A stretch of DNA of 64,000 nucleotides from Hyphomicrobiales bacterium (lineage in GTDB: Bacteria > Pseudomonadota > Alphaproteobacteria > Rhizobiales > Rhizobiaceae): positions 124,001 to 188,000 of the forward strand of contig UBMP01000004.1 in NCBI GenBank assembly GCA_900466575.1. Reading direction: 5' to 3'. Within the stretch, counting starts at the first letter, position 1. Every line of letters begins with the position of its first letter. Shown in pieces: positions 1-8,752 of this stretch. The notes under the pieces were generated by a model. That model saw only the letters and a list, made by a program, of their open reading frames with translations, did not search any database and was not told where the DNA came from. A program made the position numbers and the translations under genes.

Positions 1-2
1 TC

Positions 3-2057
3 GAAGTCGCCGCCATCCTCACCGACATGCATCTCGACGAGTCGACCATCGCGGTCGCGCTCCTCCACGACACGATTGAGGACACGACCGCGACGCGCGC
101 GGAGATCGACGAACTCTTCGGCAAGGATATCGGCCGTCTCGTCGAGGGGCTGACCAAGATCAAGAAGCTTGAACTCGTCTCGCAGAAGGCCAAGCAGGCT
201 GAAAACTTGCGCAAGCTGCTTCTGGCGATTTCGGACGATCTGCGCGTTCTCCTGGTCAAGCTTGCCGACCGTCTGCATAATATGCGCACGCTCGACGTCA
301 TGCGCGACGACAAGCGCCGCCGCATCTCCGAAGAGACGATGGAAATCTATGCGCCGCTCGCAGGCCGCATGGGTATGCAGGGCGTGCGCGACGAACTTGA
401 GGAACTCGCCTTCCGCCATCTCAACCCGGAAGCCTGGGACACGGTGACGAAGCGCCTGGCAGGCCTTTCCGCCAGCAATGAAGGCCTGATCGAGAACATC
501 GAGCGGGAACTGACCGAACTGCTGACCCAGAACGGGCTGACCAAGGCCGTCGTCAAGGGTAGGCAGAAGAAGCCCTATTCGGTCTTTCGCAAGATGCAGT
601 CGAAGTCGCTCTCCTTTGAACAGCTCTCCGACGTCTATGGTTTCCGTATCCTCGTCGAGGATATTCCGTCCTGCTATCGAGCGCTCGGCATTGTCCACAC
701 GCGCTGGCGCGTCGTGCCGGGCCGCTTCAAGGACTATATCTCGACGCCGAAGCAGAACGATTACCGGTCGATCCACACGACGATCGTCGGCCCGTCGCGT
801 CAGCGTATCGAACTGCAGATTCGCACGCTGCGCATGAATGAAATCGCCGAATACGGCATCGCCGCGCATTCTATCTACAAGGACGGCCAGAGCGGACAGG
901 CTGAGGACACGCTCGCGCGCGAATCCAACGCCTATTCCTGGCTCCGCCAGACCATCGAGGCGCTGTCGGAAGGCGATAACCCGGAAGAGTTTCTGGAACA
1001 TACGAAGCTCGAACTCTTCCAGGACCAGGTCTTCTGTTTCACGCCCAAGGGCAAGCTGATCGCTCTGCCGCGCGGTGCAACCCCCATCGACTTCGCCTAT
1101 GCCGTCCACACCAATGTGGGCGACACCTGTGTCGGCGCCAAGATCAACGGTCGAATCATGCCGGTCGTGACGCGGCTCGCCAATGGCGACGAGGTTGAAA
1201 TCATCCGCTCCGGCGTGCAGGTGCCGCCGGCCGCCTGGGAAGAGATTGTCGTTACCGGCAAGGCGCGCTCCGCCATTCGCCGTGCGACACGCCTTGCCAT
1301 CCGCAAGCAATATGCCGGCCTCGGCTATCGGATTCTGGAACGCACCTTCGACCGTGCCGGCAAGGTTTTCTCCCGCGACGTGCTGAAGGCCTCGCTCTTC
1401 CGCCTCGGCCACAAGGAGGCGGAGGACGCGATTGCCGCCGTCGGGCGAGGGGAGCTCTCGTCGCTCGACGTGCTCCGCGCCGTCTATCCGGACTATCAGG
1501 ACGAGCGCGTCACGGTGAAGCAGAACTCCGACGACGGTTGGTTTGCGATGAACTCGGCCTCGGGCATGATTTTCAAGGTGCCGGGTCAGCAGAAGACGCC
1601 GTCCGGCGAAATCTTGCCGTTCCGGGGGCTTTCCAACGATATCCAGGTGCATTTCGCCACCGGTGGCGCCGTGCCGGGCGATCGCATCGTCGGCATTCTT
1701 GATGGCGAGAAGAGCCTCGCCATCTACCCGATCCAATCGCCCGGTCTCCAGCAGTTCGAGGACGAGCCTGAGCGCTGGATCGACGTGCGCTGGGATCTCG
1801 ATCTCGCCAACAAGTCGCGTTTCAACGCTCGCGTCATGATCAGCGCCATCAACGAGCCGGGAACGCTGGCGACGATTGCCCAAAATATTGCCACGACCGA
1901 CGTCAACATTGCCACGCTGACCATGACCCGCGTTGCTGCCGACTTCACCGAGATGCAGCTGGAGCTCGAGGTTTGGGATCTGCGTCAGCTCAACCAGCTG
2001 ATTACGCAGCTTAAAGAGCTGCAGTGCGTTGCAACAGTGAAGCGTCTTTTCGAATAG
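3..2057 (+). CDS. rsh: RelA/SpoT-type (p)ppGpp synthetase/hydrolase (5' end outside window)
   Basis: This is the bifunctional alarmone enzyme of the stringent response, which makes and degrades (p)ppGpp in the cytoplasm. The reading frame is open from base 3, giving 684 visible codons; family members of about 740 residues imply that roughly 60 N-terminal residues lie outside the window. The HD hydrolase domain shows HDTIEDT (bases 66-86) and DRLHNMRT (about 267-290), so hydrolysis should be intact. The synthetase domain follows with YGFRILVED and DYRSIHTTI (about 640-790), then a TGS domain (DQVFCFTPKG, about 1024) and a C-terminal ACT domain (about 1800-2045). Alphaproteobacteria usually carry this one long RSH protein. 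The identification is secure; only the true start cannot be seen. Confidence 0.97.
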   Translation, partial: EVAAILTDMHLDESTIAVALLHDTIEDTTATRAEIDELFGKDIGRLVEGLTKIKKLELVSQKAKQAENLRKLLLAISDDLRVLLVKLADRLHNMRTLDVMRDDKRRRISEETMEIYAPLAGRMGMQGVRDELEELAFRHLNPEAWDTVTKRLAGLSASNEGLIENIERELTELLTQNGLTKAVVKGRQKKPYSVFRKMQSKSLSFEQLSDVYGFRILVEDIPSCYRALGIVHTRWRVVPGRFKDYISTPKQNDYRSIHTTIVGPSRQRIELQIRTLRMNEIAEYGIAAHSIYKDGQSGQAEDTLARESNAYSWLRQTIEALSEGDNPEEFLEHTKLELFQDQVFCFTPKGKLIALPRGATPIDFAYAVHTNVGDTCVGAKINGRIMPVVTRLANGDEVEIIRSGVQVPPAAWEEIVVTGKARSAIRRATRLAIRKQYAGLGYRILERTFDRAGKVFSRDVLKASLFRLGHKEAEDAIAAVGRGELSSLDVLRAVYPDYQDERVTVKQNSDDGWFAMNSASGMIFKVPGQQKTPSGEILPFRGLSNDIQVHFATGGAVPGDRIVGILDGEKSLAIYPIQSPGLQQFEDEPERWIDVRWDLDLANKSRFNARVMISAINEPGTLATIAQNIATTDVNIATLTMTRVAADFTEMQLELEVWDLRQLNQLITQLKELQCVATVKRLFE

Positions 2058-2205
2058 CGCCCATCAACAAATTGAAAACAAAAGGTTAAAGTTGTGGCAT
2101 GCGTCTCGCGCATGGCTGCCAAGGCAAGCTTGCGCTTGTTGATGTTGCGATGCAGCATTATCTTCATGCTCGTAAACAGATGTTGATCAAGAAGGACTTG
2201 AAAAG

Positions 2206-2361
2206 ATGTTCGGCTCGCTGAAAAAAGTGGCTCGTGCGCTCCGCATTCCCACGGAGCAGGAACGCGAAATGGCTTACCTCAATGGCGCGAAGGATCGTTA
2301 TGATCTCGAGTTTCGTATGCGCCAGATCGATCGTGGCGAATTCCGCCGTGGTCAGTTCTGA
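2206..2361 (+). CDS. DUF3563-family microprotein (51 aa)
   Basis: This is a 51-codon gene. It begins MFGSLKKVARALRIP and continues with the conserved core YDLEFRMRQIDRGEFRR, which I recognise as the DUF3563 family of small basic proteins found in rhizobia and relatives. An AAGGA lies upstream of the ATG (GAAGGACTTGAAAAG-ATG). A strong rho-independent terminator follows about 80 bases downstream, so the gene is probably a single short transcription unit between rsh and the DUF2062 gene. The function is unknown. The basic amphipathic N-terminus and the Asp/Arg-rich tail give no catalytic motif, and the assignment is to a family, not to a role. Confidence 0.8.
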   Translation: MFGSLKKVARALRIPTEQEREMAYLNGAKDRYDLEFRMRQIDRGEFRRGQF

Positions 2362-2439
2362 GGTTTAAACGGCCTTAAGATTCGCCTCGGTTGCGCTCAT
2401 CGCGCAGGAGGCTGGAAGATCGGGAAAGACGAAGAAGCA

Positions 2440-2465
2440 GGGTGCGGGTTCCGCGCCCTTTTTTT
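2440..2465 (+). terminator. Rho-independent terminator after the DUF3563 gene
   Basis: GGGTGCG (2440-2446) pairs with CGCGCCC (2452-2458) with one G-U pair around the loop GGTTC, and seven T residues follow directly (2459-2465). This is a textbook intrinsic terminator on the plus strand. Confidence 0.85.
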
Positions 2466-2479
2466 CGCGGAGCGATCTT

Positions 2480-2496
2480 CTTAGAATTATTCTGAA
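2480..2496. promoter_or_regulatory. Candidate Irr-binding ICE-like palindrome
   Basis: The palindrome CTTAGAA-TTA-TTCTGAA matches the rhizobial iron-control element (TTTAGAA-N3-TTCTAAA) at 12 of 14 arm positions. It lies 183 bases upstream of the DUF2062 start and just beyond a terminator, where a regulatory site is plausible. There is no recognised iron gene next to it, so binding by Irr is an inference from the motif alone. Confidence 0.35.
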
Positions 2497-2678
2497 ATGC
2501 CCATTGCGGATGAGCGTCGGATGCGCAACATAGCGCCGGCTCGGGAGGGGCGCGAGGCCAGTGGATGTCTCGGTCGGGCAGTCGCGCGACCGGCAGGCAC
2601 GAGGCAGCCTCTGCCTCGCCCTGAGGCATATTGCCTTTTCCATTGTGCTTGAAAACACCAAGTCCTATATGCGGTCCC

Positions 2679-3215
2679 ATGAAACACAAGACCTCCGACC
2701 TGTCATTTGAACCCTCCGAAAGTCTGCCGCGCAAGCGCATGACCTTCGGCCGCGCGATCCGCTACCAGCTCCTCAAGTTCGTCCGTATCCGCGCCACGCC
2801 GAACGCTATCGGCATTGGTGTGGCGACGGGAATATTTGCGGCCTTCCTGCCGCTGGTCGGGGTTCACATGGCGCTGTCGGCGGCGCTCGCCTGGATGTTC
2901 GGCGGCAATATGATCGCCGCCGTCGCCACGACGGTTCTGGTCGGCAATCCCATCACCTATCCTTTCATCTGGGCGGCCGCTTGGGAGGCGGGGCAGATGA
3001 TTCTCGGTTCCAATGCGAAGTCGATGGGAACGATTCATCTGCATGAAATGGTTCACAAGCTGTCATTCGGCGAACTCTGGGCTCCGATCCTCAAGCCGCT
3101 GCTGATTGGCTCCATTCCGCTGGGCGTCATCGGTGGTGCCGTCGGCTATTTTGTCATGGTGCAGGCGGTCACGATTTTCCGCGCGAGACGACAGGCGCGT
3201 CTCAGCGCACGCTGA
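2679..3215 (+). CDS. DUF2062 domain membrane protein
   Basis: The 178-residue product has a short polar N-terminus, a basic segment ([15 protein letters not shown]) and then the DUF2062 core with hydrophobic segments around residues 45-95 and near the C-terminus (about 140-165). The motif [11 protein letters not shown] in the middle is typical of this family, which is often found in rhizobial chromosomes near lipid or envelope genes; its function is unknown. The ATG at 2679 was chosen over an upstream in-frame ATG at 2631 because the extra 16 residues look non-conserved. No Shine-Dalgarno is visible, but a TATATG hexamer sits at 2667-2672, seven bases before the ATG, so the mRNA may be leaderless. 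acpS follows after 25 bases. Confidence 0.8.
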   Translation: MKHKTSDLSFEPSESLPRKRMTFGRAIRYQLLKFVRIRATPNAIGIGVATGIFAAFLPLVGVHMALSAALAWMFGGNMIAAVATTVLVGNPITYPFIWAAAWEAGQMILGSNAKSMGTIHLHEMVHKLSFGELWAPILKPLLIGSIPLGVIGGAVGYFVMVQAVTIFRARRQARLSAR

Positions 3216-3240
3216 CGATACGACAGACGAGGCAAGGCGC

Positions 3241-3657
3241 ATGATCATCGGCATTGGCAGCGACCTCATCGACATCCGCCGCGTCGAGAAATCCATCGAG
3301 CGTTTCGGGGACCGCTTCACGCATCGCTGCTTCACCGAGGTGGAGCGTGCGAAGTCCGACCGCCGGAAGGAGCGTGCCGCCTCCTACGCCAAGCGGTTCG
3401 CCGCCAAGGAGGCCTGCTCCAAGGCGCTCGGCACAGGCTTGGCTCAGGGCGTTTTCTGGCGCGACATGGGCGTCGTCAATCTGCCGAGCGGAAAGCCGAC
3501 GATGGCGCTCACCAACGGCGCCGCCGAACGGCTGGCGGCCATGACGCCGGCAGGCCATTATGCGGTCGTTCATCTGACCATCACGGACGATTTTCCCCTG
3601 GCTCAAGCATTTGTAATCCTGGAAGCCCTTCCTTTGCCGCAATCCTCGGAAACGTGA
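3241..3657 (+). CDS. acpS: Holo-[acyl-carrier-protein] synthase
   Basis: The enzyme transfers 4'-phosphopantetheine from CoA to the conserved serine of apo-acyl carrier protein. The protein is 138 residues, a normal length. It opens [16 protein letters not shown] with the metal-binding Asp8 and carries [10 protein letters not shown] with Glu57 and Lys61, the second half of the Mg-CoA site. The start at 3241 is fixed by the highly conserved N-terminus; an upstream in-frame ATG at 3106 would run through the end of the DUF2062 gene. Gene order acpS-lepB-rnc-era is a conserved alphaproteobacterial essential-gene cluster. Confidence 0.97.
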   Translation: MIIGIGSDLIDIRRVEKSIERFGDRFTHRCFTEVERAKSDRRKERAASYAKRFAAKEACSKALGTGLAQGVFWRDMGVVNLPSGKPTMALTNGAAERLAAMTPAGHYAVVHLTITDDFPLAQAFVILEALPLPQSSET

Positions 3658-3801
3658 GGCGTCTGACCGCCGCAAACGCCTTGCTTTCAAGACGCTTGCC
3701 GCCCGGTTCAGAAGCGGTTAGACAATCCCGATGCGCAGCGACGCCTTAAAACGCGATCGCGCGGCCGCAACGGCATCGCCAGAGAAAGGCGCTACAAGGA
3801 A

Positions 3802-4551
3802 ATGAGCAACGTGTCTGAGAAAGTGAAACCCGAGAACTCCTTCTGGGAAACGGTCAAGGTCGTCATCCAGGCGTTGATCCTTGCCGGCCTCATTCGCACG
3901 GTGCTCGTTCAGCCGTTCACCATTCCGTCTGGCTCGATGATGCCGACCCTGCTCGTGGGCGACTATATCTTCGTGAACAAGTTTGCCTACGGCTATTCGA
4001 AATATTCGCTGCCCTTCTCGCCGGACCTCTTCAGTGGCCGCATTTTCGGATCCGATCCCAAGCGTGGCGACGTGGTCGTCTTCCGTTTCCCGCCGAACCC
4101 TTCGGTCGACTACATCAAGCGCTGCGTCGGCCTCCCCGGCGACCGTATCCAGATGAAGAACGGTGTGCTCTACGTCAACGACCAGCCCGTCCCGAAGGTC
4201 GCTGATGGCTCGTTCAATTCCGATTATTCGAAGGATCCCGGCCAGAACATCCCGGTCTTCCGCGAAACGCTTTCCAACGGTGTAACCTATGACACGCTGG
4301 ACGAAAGCCCGGATACGCTCGGCGACAACACGCGCGAGTTCATCGTGCCCCCGGGTCACTATTTCATGATGGGCGACAACCGCGACAATTCCGCCGACAG
4401 CCGCTTCGACGTGGGCTACGTGCCTGCAGAGAACCTTGTCGGCAAGGCCTCGATGATCTTCTTCTCGCTCGGCAATGACACGGCCTTCTCCGAAATCTGG
4501 AAATGGCCGACGAACATGCGCTGGAACCGCCTGTTCAAGGGCGTCGATTGA
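3802..4551 (+). CDS. lepB: Signal peptidase I
   Basis: This inner-membrane serine protease removes signal peptides from exported proteins. The product is 249 residues. A single N-terminal membrane segment (about residues 18-37) precedes the box PSGSMMPTL with nucleophile Ser45, and the box DYIKRCVGLPGD supplies the general base Lys106. The C-terminal GDNRDNSADSR box is also present. AAGGA lies only one base before the ATG at 3802, so initiation at the in-frame GTG at 3811 (a better-spaced start) is possible. The stop codon overlaps the ATG of rnc (TGATG), which implies translational coupling. Confidence 0.97.
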   Translation: MSNVSEKVKPENSFWETVKVVIQALILAGLIRTVLVQPFTIPSGSMMPTLLVGDYIFVNKFAYGYSKYSLPFSPDLFSGRIFGSDPKRGDVVVFRFPPNPSVDYIKRCVGLPGDRIQMKNGVLYVNDQPVPKVADGSFNSDYSKDPGQNIPVFRETLSNGVTYDTLDESPDTLGDNTREFIVPPGHYFMMGDNRDNSADSRFDVGYVPAENLVGKASMIFFSLGNDTAFSEIWKWPTNMRWNRLFKGVD

Positions 4552-5240
4552 TGTCTCTGAGGCCGGAGGAACGCGCCGCGCTCGAAAAGGTGATCGGCCA
4601 CGAATTCCGTGCCAAGGAACGGCTCGATCGCGCGGTGACGCATTCCAGTTCGCGCACCTCCAAGGGCACCAATTACGAGCGCCTTGAATTCCTTGGCGAC
4701 CGCGTGCTCGGCCTTTGCGTTGCCGAACTTCTCTTTACCAGCTTCACCGATGCGGACGAAGGTGAACTCTCCGTCCGCCTCAACCAATTGGTTTCCGCCG
4801 CCACCTGTGCCGAAGTCGCAGACAGCCTGGAACTCCATAAATACATCCGCACCGGCGCCGACGTGAAGAAGGTGACCGGCAACCGCATGCTGAACGTGCG
4901 CGCGGACGTGGTCGAGAGCCTCATTGCCGCGCTTTATCTTGATGGCGGTCTGGAGGCCGCGCGCCGCTTCGTGCTTGCCAACTGGACCGAACGTGCCACC
5001 AAGGCCGGAGCCGCCAAGCGTGACGCCAAGACCGAACTTCAGGAATGGGCGCATGCCCGCTTCCAGGTGACGCCGGTCTACAAGATCGTCGACCGTTCCG
5101 GCCCGGACCACGAGCCGCGCTTCACTGTCGTGGTCGAGGTCAAGGGCACGCAGCCCGAAACGGGTGTCGAACGCTCAAAGCGTCTGGCGGAGCAGGTTGC
5201 CGCAACGAAACTTCTGGAACGCGAAGGCGTCTGGAAGTAA
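4551..5240 (+). CDS. rnc: Ribonuclease III
   Basis: This double-strand-specific endoribonuclease processes rRNA precursors and structured mRNAs. It has 229 residues. The family signature ERLEFLGD lies at residues 43-50 with the acidic metal ligands, ALYLDGG marks the second acidic site (about 124-130), and a double-stranded RNA-binding domain occupies about residues 155-228. The ATG at 4551 overlaps the lepB stop by one base, whereas the longer frame start at 4503 lies inside lepB. It is followed by era after a 35-base gap, the usual partner in bacteria. Confidence 0.97.
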   Translation: MSLRPEERAALEKVIGHEFRAKERLDRAVTHSSSRTSKGTNYERLEFLGDRVLGLCVAELLFTSFTDADEGELSVRLNQLVSAATCAEVADSLELHKYIRTGADVKKVTGNRMLNVRADVVESLIAALYLDGGLEAARRFVLANWTERATKAGAAKRDAKTELQEWAHARFQVTPVYKIVDRSGPDHEPRFTVVVEVKGTQPETGVERSKRLAEQVAATKLLEREGVWK

Positions 5241-5275
5241 AACTTTCTCGAATTCATTGAACTGGACAAATTGTG

Positions 5276-6196
5276 ATGACTGACCTTGAGGCGGGCGCCC
5301 CCGCCGAAACCCATTCCGGCTTCGTGGCGTTGATCGGTGCGACCAATGCGGGCAAGTCCACGCTGGTGAACCGCCTTGTCGGTGCCAAGGTGTCGATCGT
5401 CAGTCACAAGGTGCAGACGACGCGCGCCATCGTGCGCGGCATCGCCATCCACGATCATGCCCAGATCGTCTTCATGGACACGCCCGGCATCTTCAAGCCA
5501 CGCCGCCGGCTCGACCGCGCCATGGTCACGACGGCGTGGGGCGGGGCGAAGGATGCCGACTATATCCTCCTCATTGTCGACAGCGAACGCGGCTTGAAGG
5601 GCGATGTCGAGACCATTCTCGAAGGCCTCAAGGAGGTCAAGCAGCCGAAGCTGCTGGCGCTCAACAAGATCGACCGCGTCAAGCATGAAGACCTGCTGAA
5701 GCTTGCCGCCGACGCCAATGAGAAGATTGCCTTCGAGCGCACCTTCATGATCTCCGCCACCACCGGCTCCGGCTGCGACGACCTGCTCGACTATCTGGCG
5801 AAGGAGCTTCCGGCAGGGCCGTGGTATTATCCGGAAGACCAGATTTCCGACCTGCCGATGCGGCAGCTCGCGGCCGAAATCACCCGCGAAAAGCTCTTCC
5901 TGCGCCTCCACCAGGAGCTTCCCTATTCCTCGCATGTCGAGACGGAAAAGTGGGAAGAGCGCAAGGATGGTTCGGTCCGCATTGAACAGGTGATCTTCGT
6001 CGAGCGCGACAGCCAGAAGAAGATCGCGCTGGGCAAGGGCGGTGATGCCATCAAGGCCATCTCCACCGCCGCCCGCAAGGAGATCTCAGCCATCCTCGAA
6101 CAGCCGGTTCACCTCTTCCTCTTCGTCAAGGTACGCGAGAACTGGTCCGATGACCCGGAACGCTATCGCGAGATGGGGCTGGACTTTTCGAAGTAA
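5276..6196 (+). CDS. era: GTPase Era
   Basis: This essential GTPase binds the 3' end of 16S rRNA and acts in 30S subunit maturation at the membrane. The 306-residue protein has G1 GATNAGKST (residues 21-29), G3 DTPG (68-71) and G4 NKID (about 129-132), followed by the C-terminal KH domain containing the GxxG-like turn in IALGKGGDAIKAIS. A GTG immediately upstream (5273) is also in frame; the ATG at 5276 was preferred. In most rhizobia recO follows directly, but here recO is more than 10 kb away and the next gene converges on era. Confidence 0.97.
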   Translation: MTDLEAGAPAETHSGFVALIGATNAGKSTLVNRLVGAKVSIVSHKVQTTRAIVRGIAIHDHAQIVFMDTPGIFKPRRRLDRAMVTTAWGGAKDADYILLIVDSERGLKGDVETILEGLKEVKQPKLLALNKIDRVKHEDLLKLAADANEKIAFERTFMISATTGSGCDDLLDYLAKELPAGPWYYPEDQISDLPMRQLAAEITREKLFLRLHQELPYSSHVETEKWEERKDGSVRIEQVIFVERDSQKKIALGKGGDAIKAISTAARKEISAILEQPVHLFLFVKVRENWSDDPERYREMGLDFSK

Positions 6197-6213
6197 CATG
6201 CCTGTAGCGGGCA

Positions 6214-6681
6214 TCAAGCTCCGTGACACGCCTTGAACTTCTTCCCCGATCCGCAAGGGCAGGGGTCGTTGCGCCCGACGCGGCCGGCCTTGGACTTGTC
6301 TTCCCGATCCCAGTAATACCAGCGCCCATTGATCTTGCGGAACAACGAGATTTCGCTCGCAGACGCCTCCTGGCCGTTCTGCCGGACGCGGAAGGTGAAG
6401 CTCACCTTGCCGGTCTCGTCTCCTTCCAAGCCCGCCTCGCGTCCGGTGATCGTCAGGCCCAGCCATTCGGTGCCGAGGCCGGAGCGTTCCGCTTCACGCC
6501 GGTCGAAGACCTTCGCTGCCGGCCCGGCGCAGGTCTCCTCGATATAGGCGATCTTGCCGGTGGCATAGGCCGTGTAGCGTGACCGCATCAACGCCTCAGC
6601 GGTCGGTGTCGGGGCGCCGCCGAGAAGAGGGCCGCAGCAGGCGAGGATGAGTTTGCCGGAGCCGCAGGGGCAGGGGATCAT
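6214..6681 (-). CDS. YchJ-family protein with two SEC-C zinc motifs
   Basis: The 155-residue protein starts with [14 protein letters not shown] and ends with [16 protein letters not shown], two SEC-C-type zinc-binding motifs (CxC...CC/CH). Between them is the YchJ-like (NTF2-like fold) core with [13 protein letters not shown] and GRWYYWD. The family is widespread but its biochemical role is not established. Its ATG overlaps the stop codon of the upstream LysR gene by the sequence ATGA, and GAAGGA precedes it by six bases, so the two are translationally coupled. It converges on era with only 17 bases between. Confidence 0.88.
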   Translation of the reverse strand: MIPCPCGSGKLILACCGPLLGGAPTPTAEALMRSRYTAYATGKIAYIEETCAGPAAKVFDRREAERSGLGTEWLGLTITGREAGLEGDETGKVSFTFRVRQNGQEASASEISLFRKINGRWYYWDREDKSKAGRVGRNDPCPCGSGKKFKACHGA

Positions 6682-7601
6682 GCTTTTTCCTTCGTCATGG
6701 CTTGAGGCGGTTGGCGGCTTTCGGCGATCAGCCAGGCGGCCAGCTTGTCGACATGCGGCTCGCGCGAGGCCGGCTGTACCAGCCAGTATCCCCGGTCTGG
6801 CCGAATCTGGGCCGGCCCCGCCACAGTCAGCAGGCCGGCCTTGAGCAGATCGTCTACCAGACCCGCCCAGCCGAGCGCCAGCCCCTCGTCACCCAGCGCC
6901 GCCTGCAGCACAAGATGGTAGGCATTGAAGCTGAGATCGCCGGAATCGGGCTGTCGCACAACGCCCGCGCCTTTGAGGAAGCCTTGCCAGGAGAACCAGC
7001 GCTCGTCATCGTCGCCTTCCAGATGAATCAGCCTCTGCCGCGCAAGATCGGAAGCCGTCGCAAATGGCCCCGCCTTGTTGAGATAGCCCGGCGAGCAGAC
7101 CGCCCGCACGCTTTCCTCGATCAGCTGCACTGCCCCCGCGCCGAATGTGTCGCGCTGGCCGAACAGGATATAGAGATCGGCTTCCCCGGTATCGGCGATC
7201 TTTATGCTCTGTGAGGCGAGAATATGCACCTCGACGTCGGGCTCCAGCCGGCGAAAAGCCGAGATGCGCGGCATCAGCCAATAGGAGGCAAAGCCGAAAT
7301 CGGTATGGATGCGCACGGAGGCCTGTCGTCCGCGCTTGCGGATCTGGCGCACCGCCTCGTCAATTCCCGAAAGCGCCTCGGCCACAGCGCCATGCAGAAG
7401 CAGGCCCTCCCGCGTCAGAGCCGCCCCGCGATGCAGACGCTCCACCAGCGGTGCGCCGACGCTTTCCTCGATACGGCGCAGCTGGTAGCTGACTGCCGGC
7501 TGCGACAGGCGCAGTTCCTCGGCGACGCGCGTCAGGTTCTTATGTCGCCCGATCGCATCGAAGAGGCGGAGCCAGCCGAGATCAAGCGGTCGTTCTGCCA
7601 T
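6678..7601 (-). CDS. LysR-type regulator of choline-sulfate utilization
   Basis: This 307-residue LysR regulator has an N-terminal winged helix-turn-helix (residues about 7-65, [23 protein letters not shown]) and a substrate-binding effector domain. It is divergent from choX and betC, a layout that matches the family named choline sulfate-utilization transcription factor (TIGR03418). It probably senses choline sulfate or choline and controls the choX-betC promoter across the 141-base gap. The substrate has not been shown by the sequence; the inference rests on context and on overall similarity. Its stop overlaps the start of the YchJ-like gene. Confidence 0.85.
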   Translation of the reverse strand: MAERPLDLGWLRLFDAIGRHKNLTRVAEELRLSQPAVSYQLRRIEESVGAPLVERLHRGAALTREGLLLHGAVAEALSGIDEAVRQIRKRGRQASVRIHTDFGFASYWLMPRISAFRRLEPDVEVHILASQSIKIADTGEADLYILFGQRDTFGAGAVQLIEESVRAVCSPGYLNKAGPFATASDLARQRLIHLEGDDDERWFSWQGFLKGAGVVRQPDSGDLSFNAYHLVLQAALGDEGLALGWAGLVDDLLKAGLLTVAGPAQIRPDRGYWLVQPASREPHVDKLAAWLIAESRQPPQAMTKEKA

Positions 7602-7679
7602 AAGCCTGCTTTATCTCACCAATAAAAACAAAGGGGCTGCAAATCCTGCACAATATCAAGTTCCATGGGCTCCGGGACC

Positions 7680-7694
7680 GGAACTGCTTGTTCC
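7680..7694. promoter_or_regulatory. Candidate LysR operator between regulator and choX
   Basis: The palindrome GGAAC-TGCTT-GTTCC sits in the 141-base divergent promoter region, 49 bases before choX and 79 bases from the regulator start. A second GGAACC lies further downstream at about 7724. LysR regulators usually bind such T-N11-A-like dyads. Binding is inferred. Confidence 0.35.
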
Positions 7695-7742
7695 GCCGAG
7701 GATAACATAGAACGGCACAGGCCGGAACCATAGGGGAATTTT

Positions 7743-8684
7743 ATGATCAGCAAACAGTTCGCAGGGGCTGCCCTGGCAGGTCTTCTTCTCGCTGGCACAG
7801 CCGTGGCCGCCGATGCGCCGAGCTGCAAGACGGTGCGCATGTTCGATCCCGGCTGGACCGACATCTCCTCCACCAACGCCATCGCGACAGTCCTTCTCGA
7901 TGCGCTCGGCTATAAGACGGATATCAAGACGCTCTCCGTTCCGATCGGTTACAAGGCCATCGAGAACAAGGAGATTGACGTCTTCCTGGGCAACTGGATG
8001 CCGGCGCAGCAGAAATTCATCGACCAGTTGAACGCCGCCAAGGCCGCGGAAAAGCTGAAGGAAAACCTCCCCGATGCCAAGTTCACGCTCGCCGTGCCCT
8101 CCTATGTGGCCGATGCAGGGGTGAAGGACTTCAAGGACCTCGCGGCCCATGCCGACAAGTTCGAGAAGAAGATCTACGGCATCGAGGCCGGCGCGCCGGC
8201 CAATCAGAGCTTGCAGAAGATGATCAAGGCCGGCGATTTCGGCCTGAAGGACTGGCAGGTGATCGAATCGGGCGAGCAGGGCATGCTGTCGCAGGTTGCC
8301 CGCGCCGAAAAACGCCAGGGCTGGATCGTCTTCCTCGGCTGGGCGCCGCATCCGATGAACACCAAGCTGAAGCTGACCTATCTGTCCGGCGGTGACGCCT
8401 ATTTCGGCCCGAACTACGGCGGAGCGACTGTCAATACGCTAGCCCGCACCGGCTGGGCCGATGCCTGCCCCAATGCGGCGACGCTCTTCAAGCAGCTGAG
8501 CTTCACGCTCGACATCGAGAACGCGATGATGGGACAGATCACGGATGACGGCAAAACGCCGACGGATGCCGCCAAGTCCTACCTGAAGGCCCACGCCTCT
8601 CTCATCCAGCCCTGGCTCTCAGGCGTCACGACGCTGGATGGCAAGCCGGGACTGCCCGCCGTCAAGTCCGCTCTCGGACTTTGA
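7743..8684 (+). CDS. choX: Periplasmic choline-binding protein of an ABC transporter
   Basis: This is the substrate-binding subunit of a choline ABC importer. The 313-residue precursor has a signal peptide (hydrophobic residues 8-20, AxA cleavage near residue 22). The mature part belongs to the OpuAC-type family and retains Trp residues expected to form the aromatic cage for a quaternary amine (Trp38 in DPGWTD and Trp85 in GNWMPAQQ). GGGGA precedes the ATG by five bases. No permease or ATPase gene (choW, choV) is nearby, so those partners must be encoded elsewhere or be shared. It lies upstream of choline sulfatase, which releases choline from choline-O-sulfate. Confidence 0.93.
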   Translation: MISKQFAGAALAGLLLAGTAVAADAPSCKTVRMFDPGWTDISSTNAIATVLLDALGYKTDIKTLSVPIGYKAIENKEIDVFLGNWMPAQQKFIDQLNAAKAAEKLKENLPDAKFTLAVPSYVADAGVKDFKDLAAHADKFEKKIYGIEAGAPANQSLQKMIKAGDFGLKDWQVIESGEQGMLSQVARAEKRQGWIVFLGWAPHPMNTKLKLTYLSGGDAYFGPNYGGATVNTLARTGWADACPNAATLFKQLSFTLDIENAMMGQITDDGKTPTDAAKSYLKAHASLIQPWLSGVTTLDGKPGLPAVKSALGL

Positions 8685-8702
8685 TCATCACGATGACCTT
8701 TT

Positions 8703-8722
8703 GCGCCCGCGTCAGCGGGCGC
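8703..8722 (+). terminator. Perfect hairpin between choX and betC (possible partial terminator)
   Basis: GCGCCCGC (8703-8710) and GCGGGCGC (8715-8722) form a perfect 8-bp stem with a GTCA loop, followed by TTTCTC. The T tract is short, so it could act as a partial terminator or as a 3' stabiliser that raises choX mRNA over betC mRNA. Confidence 0.5.
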
Positions 8723-8752
8723 TTTCTCATGCGATAGCAAGACTTCAAAACG

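Noticed and set aside
2497-2678. A short frame directly after the ICE-like box
   Set aside because: The predicted peptide is Arg/Pro/Ala-rich without a ribosome binding site, so it is not a likely target gene.
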